Shown one piece after another: positions 44,601 through 52,900 of a stretch of 54,134 nucleotides of DNA. The DNA is taken from positions 1-54,134 of the forward strand of contig NZ_REFV01000019.1 of the NCBI RefSeq assembly GCF_003688895.1, in the 5' to 3' direction. The translations under genes and the position numbers were made by a program. Positions within the stretch are counted from its first letter, which is position 1; every line of letters starts with the position of its first letter. The notes beneath the pieces were generated by a model, which made no database searches, was not told the origin of the DNA, and was given only the letters and a program-made list of their open reading frames with translations. The stretch is from Dokdonia sinensis. GTDB taxonomy: Bacteria > Bacteroidota > Bacteroidia > Flavobacteriales > Flavobacteriaceae.

Positions 44601-45974
44601 GTAAGTGGAGAGGATAGTGAGGGCAATAAAGCAGAGATTGTTATCTCTCGTACATCTGAAGCTAAACTTGTAGATCCAAAAACAGGAATTACTTTGAGTA
44701 CAAACTCAATTCCTTACGGTTCACAGTTATTCAAAAGCTCTGGAGAAAAGGTAAAACAAGGAGAAGTAATCTGTAAGTGGGATCCATTTAATGGGGTTGT
44801 AATTTCAGAATTCTCTGGAAAAATCAAGTTCGAAAGTATTGACCAAGGTGTTACTTACCGTGTTGAGACAGATGAGCAAACAGGATTCCAGGAGAAAGTT
44901 ATTTCAGAGTCTAGAGATAAGAAAAAGATACCAACATTGATTATAGAGGATAGCAAAGGAAACGCGCTACGTTCGTACAACTTACCAGTAGGAGCTCACT
45001 TAATGATTGATGATGGAGAAAAAGTAAAAGAGGGTAAGATCCTTGTAAAAATTCCTCGTAAGTCTGCAAAGGCTGGAGATATTACAGGAGGTCTTCCACG
45101 TGTAACAGAGCTTTTTGAAGCGCGTAATCCATCAAATCCAGCAGTAGTATCTGAGATTGACGGAGTGGTGTCATTCGGAAAAATAAAACGTGGTAACCGC
45201 GAGATTATCGTTGAGTCCAAACTAGGAGAGGTTAAGAAATACTTAGTAAAGTTATCTAATCAGATCCTTGTTCAAGAAAACGATTATGTACGTGCTGGTA
45301 TGCCACTTTCTGATGGTTCTGTAACACCTAATGATATCTTGAATATCAAAGGGCCGTCTGCGGTACAGCAGTATCTAGTAAACGAAGTGCAAGAAGTATA
45401 TCGTCTACAAGGGGTTAAGATTAATGATAAGCACTTTGAGGTTGTTGTGCGCCAGATGATGCGTAAAGTACGTATTGTAGATCCAGGAGACACGATATTC
45501 TTAGAGAATCAATTGGTCCATAAGTCTGACTTTATCGAGGAGAATGATGCCATTTTCGGAATGAAAGTGGTAGAAGATCCAGGCGATTCAGAGACGTTAA
45601 AAGCGGGTCAGATTATATCACCACGTGAGATGAGAGATGAAAACTCCTTATTACGTCGCGAGGATAAGAATCTTGTTACTGCAAGAGACGTGACTGCTGC
45701 AACGGCAACTCCAATTCTGCAAGGTATTACACGAGCGTCGTTACAGACCAAGTCATTCATCTCTGCGGCATCTTTCCAAGAGACAACTAAGGTATTAAAC
45801 GAAGCTGCTGTAAGTGGTAAAGTTGATACTTTAGAAGGTCTTAAAGAGAATGTAATCGTAGGACACAAAATTCCTGCTGGTACTGGAATGCGTCGTTACG
45901 ACAATATTATCGTAGGAAGCAAAGAGGATCTCGAGAATATGATGGCCGAAAAGCAAGAGGTTAATTATAATTAA
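41670..45974 (+). CDS. rpoC: RNA polymerase subunit beta prime
   Basis: This subunit is 1434 residues. An N-terminal zinc site ([20 protein letters not shown]) precedes the catalytic NADFDGDQ loop, whose D478, D480 and D482 hold the active-site Mg2+. The second zinc cluster ([21 protein letters not shown]) and the trigger-loop region ([25 protein letters not shown]) follow. It is co-transcribed with rpoB and followed by a clear terminator. Confidence 0.98.
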   Translation: MARMNDKQQQAPKFNKISIGLASPESILGASRGEVLKPETINYRTHKPERDGLFCERIFGPVKDYECACGKYKRIRYKGIVCDRCGVEVTEKKVRRDRVGHISLVVPVAHIWYFRSLPNKIGYLLGLPSKKLDMIIYYERYVVIQPGIAKNEEGEDLQKMDFLTEEEYLNILETIPQENLYLDDEDPNKFIAKMGAECLIELLKRIDLDELSYELRHKANNETSKQRKTEALKRLQVVEALRDANKNRENNPEWMIMKVVPVIPPELRPLVPLDGGRFATSDLNDLYRRVIIRNNRLKRLMEIKAPEVILRNEKRMLQESVDSLFDNTRKSSAVKTDSNRPLKSLSDSLKGKQGRFRQNLLGKRVDYSARSVIVVGPELRLFECGIPKDMAAELYKPFVIRKLIERGIVKTVKSAKKIIDKKEPVVWDILENVLKGHPILLNRAPTLHRLGIQAFQPKLIEGKAIQLHPLVCTAFNADFDGDQMAVHLPLGPEAILECQLLMLASHNILNPANGAPVTVPSQDMVLGLYYMTKARKSTKEFHVKGEGITFYSADEVTIAYNEKRVDINAIVKVRAMDYNEDGNLVPQIIETTVGRVLFNEAVPEEAGFINEVLTKKSLRDIIGNILKVTSVPRTADFLDRIKTMGYGYAFRGGLSFSLGDIIIPEEKHAMIDEANEQVDVISGSYNMGLITNTERYNQVIDVWTSTNATLTELSMKRIREDQQGFNSVYMMLDSGARGSKEQIRQLTGMRGLMAKPKKSNDGGGAIIENPILSNFKEGLSILEYFISTHGARKGLADTALKTADAGYLTRRLVDVSQDVIINSEDCGTLRGVEVSALKKNEEVIETLEARIVGRTSLNDVINPLTSEVIVAAGEEITDVIGGIIGAAPIESVEVRSALSCEATKGICVKCYGRNLATGKTVQMGEAVGVVAAQSIGEPGTQLTLRTFHVGGVAGGVSEASSVTAKFDGKLEIEDLKTVSGEDSEGNKAEIVISRTSEAKLVDPKTGITLSTNSIPYGSQLFKSSGEKVKQGEVICKWDPFNGVVISEFSGKIKFESIDQGVTYRVETDEQTGFQEKVISESRDKKKIPTLIIEDSKGNALRSYNLPVGAHLMIDDGEKVKEGKILVKIPRKSAKAGDITGGLPRVTELFEARNPSNPAVVSEIDGVVSFGKIKRGNREIIVESKLGEVKKYLVKLSNQILVQENDYVRAGMPLSDGSVTPNDILNIKGPSAVQQYLVNEVQEVYRLQGVKINDKHFEVVVRQMMRKVRIVDPGDTIFLENQLVHKSDFIEENDAIFGMKVVEDPGDSETLKAGQIISPREMRDENSLLRREDKNLVTARDVTAATATPILQGITRASLQTKSFISAASFQETTKVLNEAAVSGKVDTLEGLKENVIVGHKIPAGTGMRRYDNIIVGSKEDLENMMAEKQEVNYN

Positions 45975-46013
45975 GAGGCTGTTTTTACTTAAGTGAAAAT
46001 AGCAAGAGATAAT

Positions 46014-46048
46014 ATCCCGTTCTGAATATTTCAGGACGGGATTTTTTA
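46014..46048 (+). terminator. Intrinsic terminator of rpoBC
   Basis: ATCCCGTTCTGAA pairs with TTCAGGACGGGAT across a short loop, followed by six T. Confidence 0.9.
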
Positions 46049-46078
46049 TTGTTGTTTTTAAATGAGATGAGTTAAGAT

Positions 46079-46098
46079 TACGCTTTCGCGAAAGCGTA
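46079..46098. repeat. CTTTCGCGAAAG palindrome, copy 12
   Basis: TACGCTTTCGCGAAAGCGTA is a perfect 20-bp palindrome and the best example of the extended consensus. It lies 30 bp past the rpoC terminator. Confidence 0.92.
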
Positions 46099-46310
46099 TG
46101 AATCTGTATCTTCATAGCATTATATAATACTTTGTCAAGGCAGGTGACCCATAAAGTAAATAGGAATTGTGATAGACGGGAGGTCTCTAGAGTTATTGGA
46201 ATTCACCTTGATAAGCAATTGAATATCATTGCAAACGGAAGAAATTTAAAATTAAATAACAAAAGCGTTAGACGGGATGAGATTTCCGCCTTCGCGGAAA
46301 TTAAATTAAG

Positions 46311-46634
46311 ATGGCAGACGAAAAAAATCCTCAGAATAACAAAAAAGGACAAATCAATATAGAATTGGATGAGGCCGTAGCACAGGGAACATACTCTAAT
46401 CTTGCAATTATCAACCATTCGGTATCAGAATTTGTAGTGGACTTTGTAAATATAATGCCAGGTACTCCTAAGAGTAAGGTTAAGTCTAGAATCATCCTAA
46501 CACCGCAGCACGCTAAACGACTTGCAAAGGCTTTACAGGAAAATGTCAAGCGTTTTGAAAAGGCGCACGGAGAGATTAAAGATTATGAAAAACAACCTAT
46601 TCCATTAAATTTTGGCCCGACAGGTCAAGCCTAA
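46311..46634 (+). CDS. DUF3467 protein
   Basis: This 107-residue protein contains QINIELDEAVAQGTYSNLAIINHSVSEFVVDFVNIMPGTPKSKVKSRIILTPQHAKRLAKALQENVKRFE, the full DUF3467 pattern. The family is small, soluble, widespread and of unknown function. It starts at ATG. The neighbours give no further hint beyond proximity to rpoC. Confidence 0.9.
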   Translation: MADEKNPQNNKKGQINIELDEAVAQGTYSNLAIINHSVSEFVVDFVNIMPGTPKSKVKSRIILTPQHAKRLAKALQENVKRFEKAHGEIKDYEKQPIPLNFGPTGQA

Positions 46635-46715
46635 GCTTTTGGGTGTTTTTAGTCAAAGAATGAAGTCTTACTTACTATAAACTTATTTTTAATTTAATAA
46701 CGGATACATCGCTTA

Positions 46716-47285
46716 ATGATTTTAAAACGGCTCAAGACAGAAACAGACAAACTTCATCGCGAGGTCGAAGAAGGAAATCTTGCAAAATATATAATGGATG
46801 GCTCTATCACGCAGCCTGTATATGAAAGATTGTTGCGTCAGAATTTTGAAGTGTATAAAGCTGTTGAGGACTGTATAAATAATAGATACGATGTACTTCC
46901 AGAAGAGCTTAAACCCTTTGCTGGTTATACAAAAACAAATGCCCTTGCAGCAGATATTAGGGGTTTTTCTAATCTTCCTCTTCCGCAGCCTGATAGACTC
47001 ATTACACCTCGTAAGGTTTTGTCTTTAGTGGGTAAAATGTATGTTATCGAAGGATCGATGGTGGGTGTTACAATGATTGCAAAAAAGATACAGTCTTGTG
47101 GCGCGTTGAGTCATATAGAAAAACACCACTTCTATAACGCTGATTCAGAAAACAGCATGTTACGCTGGAAAAAATTTAAAGATGCCGTTGCGTCACTCAA
47201 GTTATCGGACGATGATATGGATACAGCTGTTCAAAGTGCTAAGGATACGTTTATGTTGTTTAAGAAAGCTTTCGCGAAAGCGTAA
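46716..47285 (+). CDS. Heme-oxygenase-like protein (BphO type)
   Basis: This 189-residue helical protein carries the heme-ligand region TETDKLHREVE (H14 the likely proximal ligand) and the distal-helix pattern MYVIEGSMVGVTMIAKKI. Bacterial heme oxygenases open heme to biliverdin with release of iron and CO, and the BphO branch feeds bacteriophytochromes. No phytochrome gene is nearby. The last residues, AFAKA, and the stop codon come from palindrome copy 13 with its GCGTAA flank, so the C-terminus appears to have been supplied by the element. Confidence 0.8.
   Translation: MILKRLKTETDKLHREVEEGNLAKYIMDGSITQPVYERLLRQNFEVYKAVEDCINNRYDVLPEELKPFAGYTKTNALAADIRGFSNLPLPQPDRLITPRKVLSLVGKMYVIEGSMVGVTMIAKKIQSCGALSHIEKHHFYNADSENSMLRWKKFKDAVASLKLSDDDMDTAVQSAKDTFMLFKKAFAKA
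47269..47280. repeat. CTTTCGCGAAAG palindrome, copy 13
   Basis: Exact core at the very end of the heme-oxygenase-like gene. The following GCGTAA supplies the last alanine and the stop. Confidence 0.92.
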
Positions 47286-47344
47286 AACAAATCATAAAAA
47301 GCTTTCTTTCAATTTCTTGAATTATCTTTTTTTGTAAGTGCAAC

Positions 47345-48949
47345 CTATTTTTTAGCCTGTCGCTCAAATTCGCTTACATAATGCATTTTTACTGAAGGAT
47401 ATTTTTGCTGCGTCATTTGTAAGGTAAAAGGAGAATCTGCCAAGAAAACAAGTTGACCTCTTTTATCTTTTGCCATATAGCGTTGCTTTACTCGTAAGAA
47501 CTCTTTAAATTCTTCACTCTTAGGATTTTCTGGGTCTACCCAGCAAGCTTTATGAACGCTTAAAGGCTCATAGGTACATTTTGCACCATATTCGTGTTCT
47601 AGACGATATTGTATAACTTCGTACTGAAGTGCTCCTACAGTTCCTATTACTTGGCGACCATTGAGCTCAAGTGTAAATAGCTGAGCGACTCCCTCGTCCA
47701 TTAATTGATCTATTCCCTTAGATAGTTGCTTAGACTTCATAGGGTCAGCATTATTAATATAACGGAAATGCTCCGGAGAGAACGCTGGTATCCCTTTATA
47801 ATGAATTTCCTCACCAGAAGTAAGCGTATCACCTATTTTAAAGTTTCCAGTATCGTGTAGGCCTACGATATCTCCAGGATATGATATATCTACAATTTCC
47901 TTACGCTCTGCAAAAAAGGCATTGGGGCTCGAGAATTTTAGTTTCTTTTTATTGCGTACGTGTAAATAGGGGGTATTACGTTCAAAAACACCAGAAACAA
48001 TCTTTATAAAAGCAAGACGGTCCCTGTGTTTGGGATCCATATTTGCGTGAATCTTAAATACAAATCCAGAAAAATTTTTTTCTTCAGGCCTCACGAGACG
48101 TTCCTCGCTTTGCTTGGGTCGCGGTGCGGGAGCGATAGATATGAAGCAATCTAGTAATTCTCGCACTCCAAAATTATTAAGCGCCGATCCGAAGAAAACT
48201 GGTTGCTGTTTTCCTTGTAAATATAGTTCTCTATCAAAAGGGGGATAAACGCCACTAACGAGTTCTATTTCCTCACGCAAATTATCGGCCGAGGTGGTTC
48301 CAACTAGTTCGTCTAGCTTTTTATCAGATAAATCTTTTATCTCAACCGTTTCTTCAATGTTTTTACGGCTGTCTCCACTAAAAAGATTCACATTGTGTTC
48401 CCACATATTATAAATTCCCTTAAAGTCGTATCCCATACCGATAGGAAAACTCAAGGGAGCAACTTTGAGATGTAATTTTTGTTCAATTTCATCTAGAAGG
48501 TCAAAAGCGTCTTTACCTTCTCGGTCCATTTTGTTTACAAAAACTATAATTGGAATATTGCGCATACGACAAACCTCTACAAGTTTCTCCGTTTGCTCCT
48601 CGACACCTTTTGCCACGTCTATAACCACGATAACACTATCTACGGCAGTGAGTGTTCTGAAAGTATCTTCTGCAAAGTCTTTGTGACCAGGAGTGTCTAG
48701 GATGTTGATCTTAACGCCTTCATACTCAAATGCGAGAACGGAGGTTGCAACAGAAATCCCACGCTGGCGCTCAATTTCCATAAAGTCACTCGTCGCGCCT
48801 TTCTTGATTTTGTTTGATTTTACCGCCCCTGCTTCTTGAATTGCTCCTCCAAAAAGAAGTAATTTTTCTGTCAAGGTTGTTTTGCCAGCATCTGGGTGGG
48901 ATACAATCCCAAAGGTTCTACGTCTTGCGATTTCTTTAGCTACACTCAT
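47345..48949 (-). CDS. prfC: Peptide chain release factor 3
   Basis: This 534-residue translational GTPase removes RF1/RF2 from the ribosome after termination. Motifs are SHPDAGKTTLTEKLLLFGGAIQEAGAVK, GISVATSVLAFEY, DTPGHKDFAEDTFRTL and VFVNKMDREGKD, plus the RF3 C-terminal region with IGTVGALQYEVIQYRLEHEYG. It starts at ATG. The gene converges with the heme-oxygenase-like gene, with 59 bp between them. Confidence 0.96.
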   Translation of the reverse strand: MSVAKEIARRRTFGIVSHPDAGKTTLTEKLLLFGGAIQEAGAVKSNKIKKGATSDFMEIERQRGISVATSVLAFEYEGVKINILDTPGHKDFAEDTFRTLTAVDSVIVVIDVAKGVEEQTEKLVEVCRMRNIPIIVFVNKMDREGKDAFDLLDEIEQKLHLKVAPLSFPIGMGYDFKGIYNMWEHNVNLFSGDSRKNIEETVEIKDLSDKKLDELVGTTSADNLREEIELVSGVYPPFDRELYLQGKQQPVFFGSALNNFGVRELLDCFISIAPAPRPKQSEERLVRPEEKNFSGFVFKIHANMDPKHRDRLAFIKIVSGVFERNTPYLHVRNKKKLKFSSPNAFFAERKEIVDISYPGDIVGLHDTGNFKIGDTLTSGEEIHYKGIPAFSPEHFRYINNADPMKSKQLSKGIDQLMDEGVAQLFTLELNGRQVIGTVGALQYEVIQYRLEHEYGAKCTYEPLSVHKACWVDPENPKSEEFKEFLRVKQRYMAKDKRGQLVFLADSPFTLQMTQQKYPSVKMHYVSEFERQAKK

Positions 48950-49054
48950 AGTTTTTTCTTGCAGGGTGCAAATATAAGCAGAAGAAAATGGTCGGGCTAT
49001 CAGGGGTGGACTGATTTAGGTTTAATAGTGGCAATTGTAACGTTTAGAGATACG

Positions 49055-49066
49055 CTTTCGCGAAAG
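49055..49066. repeat. CTTTCGCGAAAG palindrome, copy 14
   Basis: Exact core in the divergent intergenic region, about 105 bp upstream of prfC. Confidence 0.9.
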
Positions 49067-49176
49067 CAGACAGCAATTATAATGCAGATTTTCTAAAAGT
49101 TTTTGTAAGAAAAACTAGTTATTGTGTATTTGGGCGACTAAATGAGTTGTTATGTCTAAAAACCAGTAAGTTACAG

Positions 49177-49205
49177 TTGGGCTTTAGAAAACAATATTAT
49201 ATTTG
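49177..49205 (+). promoter_or_regulatory. Promoter candidate for secreted-protein/adhesin operon
   Basis: TTG at 49177-49179, 18 bases, TATATTTG at 49198-49205. The start codon is 240 bp further on, so a regulated long leader or a second promoter is possible. Confidence 0.6.
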
Positions 49206-49444
49206 TGACACCCAGCTTAGTATTCCAAATCATATTTAATCGCGCAAGCGGATAACTTAAGACGTATATTATGGGGGTAATTACATCAACTTCACAAAGG
49301 GTTCGACATTTTTTTGCAACGTGTCACGTACCATTAGCTAACTAAATTCTATTTTTTTAAGAAACATCCTTTAGGGTTTACACTAATTATTGTGTATTAC
49401 TCTAGTCGGCTTGGCTTCTTATTATATCTAAATCATTTTTTGAT

Positions 49445-49927
49445 ATGAAAATTAATACACAAATAATTTTTACCATACTATTTGCCTTGACCGCTATTAT
49501 TGTTCAAGCACAGGATTGTCAATCCTCTTTAAGTGTTGAAAAAAATAGATCCTTTAAGTCTGTTTCTAATTATGGTACAGTTTACAACTTATTGCTTAGA
49601 AATGATAGTAATCAGAAAAGTACGTTTCAAATCACAGCAAAACAACTTACAACAACCTGTGGTAATAAAAAGCAAGTATCCTTAAAGCCAAATGCAAAGG
49701 TTGACATTACTTTTTTAGATAATAGACTTATCAGCATAAAAGATAATAGGATTACTGTTCCTGGAAATACAACTATAAATCTTAAGGCAAAAATTAAAGC
49801 TCCCAAAGGTACTCCAGTTAATACTTGGGGCTGTGTGGAGGTTCAGGTAGCAAATGTTAATTGTAAGTCTATCTCAAGTAGTACAATTCTAAGTGCTTGG
49901 ATTCTAGATCCCTCAGCTTCAGAATAA
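49445..49927 (+). CDS. Secreted protein with beta-sandwich-like domain
   Basis: This 160-residue protein has a signal peptide ending IIVQAQ. The mature chain has repeated beta-strand patterns (YGTVYNLLLRNDSNQKSTFQITAKQL, VPGNTTINLKAKIKAPKGTP) and four cysteines. It resembles the Ig-like strands of exported proteins, but I cannot name a family. The adhesin gene starts 33 bp after its stop, so the two probably form an operon. A role in adhesin export, anchoring or complex formation is plausible but unproven. Confidence 0.7.
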   Translation: MKINTQIIFTILFALTAIIVQAQDCQSSLSVEKNRSFKSVSNYGTVYNLLLRNDSNQKSTFQITAKQLTTTCGNKKQVSLKPNAKVDITFLDNRLISIKDNRITVPGNTTINLKAKIKAPKGTPVNTWGCVEVQVANVNCKSISSSTILSAWILDPSASE

Positions 49928-49960
49928 TTTACTGTTATTTCAAAATTAAACTTTTTTTAG

Positions 49961-52900
49961 ATGAAAAGATTATTACAATATAAAGGTATGGTTAAGGTGA
50001 AGAGTGTTTGTTTATTTATCATCGCTTCATTTTTCTTCACAATATCTGCTCAGGGACAATCAAATGATCCTAATGTCACCATTGAGAAAATAGCCGTGCC
50101 TAATCCCGACACCTGTAATCAATTTGATGTAACGATTAGCATAACGGGAAATCCACCGCCACAACCTGTTGAAGCGGTTCTGGTAATTGATAGGTCTGGT
50201 AGTATGGGTAATAATGGCGGACCACCAGATTCTAATGGAAATTTACCTATTGATTATGCGCAAGATGCTGCTCTAAATTTTGTAGAAGAGCTTTTTTTAG
50301 CTTCAAATAATCCTACAGGACTGAATAAAGTAGGATTAGTGACTTATGCTGATACGGCGACTCAAGACACGGGACTATTAGAAGATACTCCAGCAAATAG
50401 AATATTGCTTACAAATGCAATAAACAATATTATAACCACAGGATTCACAAACGTCCACGATGCAATCCTCGAAGCTGACGATTTATTGAGTACGCAAGGT
50501 ACGTTTGACTGTGGCACTTCTAGATCTATAGTGCTTTTAACAGACGGGGTTGCTAACAGGAGAAATAATACAGATGGTACCTTAGACGGTTGTCAAGAAA
50601 CTGTGGATTTAAATCAGCCTAATACTGCTGGAAATGATACAGATTGTATCACCTTTGCAATAGATGCGGGTGTTGCTGCTCAAACCACAGTTGTAGGAAC
50701 AGAACTTTATGAACAGTCCATCTACTCTATAGGTCTTTTATCATTTTATGAGAATGATGCGGTAAGACTTAATAATGCGACGGTAACTTTGGAGGGGATA
50801 CAAAATACTGGTGGTGCCACCGTAACCTTTGAGGCAGCAGATTTAACAGGAATATATTCTGATATTCTAGGGCAATTAGTTTTTGCCGCACGAGCCTTGC
50901 CAGGTCAGTCGCTAGTATCAAATCAGGTATCTGCTGGTTTCGACCTCGTTCCAGGTAGTATTGTTTCTAGTGAGACTCCAGATGCAAGCGATGTCACTAT
51001 AAACGGTGATGTACTAGAGTGGTTCGTTGAGCAAGTTGGTAATGAGACTATAACACTACAATATTCTATCGTTGCCGAGAATGATGCTATATGCGGTGTT
51101 TCTGATTCTGGAAGTTCGGTAATTAATTATATAAATGCCAGTTGCCAGCAGTCATCTGCATTTTTTCCAAGCCCACAGTTCTGTGTACCTTGTCCAGAAC
51201 TTAATGCGGCTATTGAAAGAGACGAATGTAATGATGCTATCGTTTATGACGGAACTTTTAGTTTTCGGGACGATGACGCTAATATGCCTTTGTGCGGTAC
51301 TTTAGAAGATAACTTTCTTTGGACTTTTTTCCTTAATGGAAATGTAATAGGAACTTCGACCCAACTGGATGGTACTTTTAATTACACAGGAGCAGCTCCC
51401 TTTGAAGGAACATTGTCTGCGACGTTGTCCTATGATGGTACTTTTGGAGGTGGTTGTGCACTCAGTACAGATGACGCAACTACAACTACGATAATTCCGC
51501 AAGAGGTGGCGGTAATTGCTACCCCTACAGATGTTTCTTGTTTTGGGGGTAGTGACGGCTCTATTTCTTTAAGTGTTTCGGGTGGTACTCCGCCATATAC
51601 ATACCAATGGAGTAATGGTGCAACTACACAGAACCTTAGCGGATTAACAGCTGGGGTATATGAGGTTGTAGTGACTGATAGTGCACAATGTTCCGTACCT
51701 GTAAGCCCAGCTCAGACTACGGTAGGCCAGCCAGAGCCTATTGCTGTAAACATAACTAGAGTAAATGCTACAAGTGCGCAAGGTTGTAATGATGGAGAAG
51801 CTACTGCTATAGCGACCGGTGGAACGGCGCCTTATAGTTATCAATGGAGTGCGAGTACAGGAAATCAAACAGGGTCTACTGCCACCGCTCTTCCCGCTGG
51901 AACACATTCAGTTACAATTACTGATCAAAATGGATGTACGCTTACGCAAAGTGTTGTAGTAGACTGTACAAATACCTGTGACGCTGTTGTGGCGATTATA
52001 GGTGACGTTACAAACGTTTCTTGCGCTGGAGAAAATACTGGAGCGGCAACTGTGGGAGCCAGTTCTAATGCAAATCTAGGGGCGACTTTTACTTTTACTT
52101 GGAGTAATGGTCAGATAGACTCTGGAGTAACAACAAGTACGATTTCTAATCTTTTACAAGGAGTTTATACGGTAAGTGTTACCATAGACGGGACAGTATG
52201 TGATCCTGTTGAGCAAAGTGTTTCTATATCTGAACCAGACAGTCCTGTAAGTGTTACGGCTTCTGCCACAGATGAAACTGGACCTGGACTTTCTAACGGT
52301 ACCGCAACGGCAAACCCGTCAGGAGGAACACCTCCTTATACTTACTTATGGAATACAGGTGCCACCACACAATCTATTTCTGGTTTAGCTCCGGGAACTT
52401 ATAATGTTACAGTAACAGATGACAATGGTTGCACAGTACAAGTGCCAGTAACGGTTAATCCAGGGAGCTGTCTTAATCTTAGCATCTCAACAAATGCAAC
52501 ACCTGTAAGTTGTAATGGGTTTTCTAATGGAAGTGCTTCCTCAGTTACTACCGGAGGAACAGGACCATTTACTTATTCTTGGAGTAATGGTGCTACTACA
52601 CAGAACCTTTCTAATCTGCCAGCAGGAACTTATATTGTAACTGTCACCGATTCATTTTCGGCCTGTACCGCTCAAAGTTCTGTTACCGTCAATGAGCCAA
52701 GTGTCTTAAGTTCCGGAATTGCAGTTGCTAATGTGCTTTGTCGTAATGATAATACCGGTTCATTAAACCTAACTGTTAATGGAGGCACAACACCTTATAC
52801 ATTTGCTTGGAGTACCGGAGCCACTTCAGAGGATCTTGTAGGTCTAGCTGCAGGTGGTTATACTGTGACTATTACAGACGCAAATGGTTGTACAACTTCA

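Larger units (their letters stand above)
45975..46310. other. Intergenic region after rpoC
   Basis: This 336-bp gap contains the rpoC terminator (46014-46048), palindrome copy 12 (46079-46098) and a degenerate copy GCCTTCGCGGAAA near 46288, just before the DUF3467 gene. I see no supported gene. Confidence 0.6.
48950..49444. other. Intergenic region between prfC and secreted-protein gene
   Basis: This 495-bp gap between divergent genes contains palindrome copy 14 (49055-49066) and a promoter candidate (49177-49205). No gene is supported. The last ~230 bp would be an unusually long leader for the secreted-protein/adhesin operon. Confidence 0.6.

Noticed and set aside
46132-46362. Plus-strand open frame upstream of the DUF3467 gene
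   Set aside because: It overlaps the DUF3467 start in another frame and includes a degenerate palindrome. There is no family pattern.
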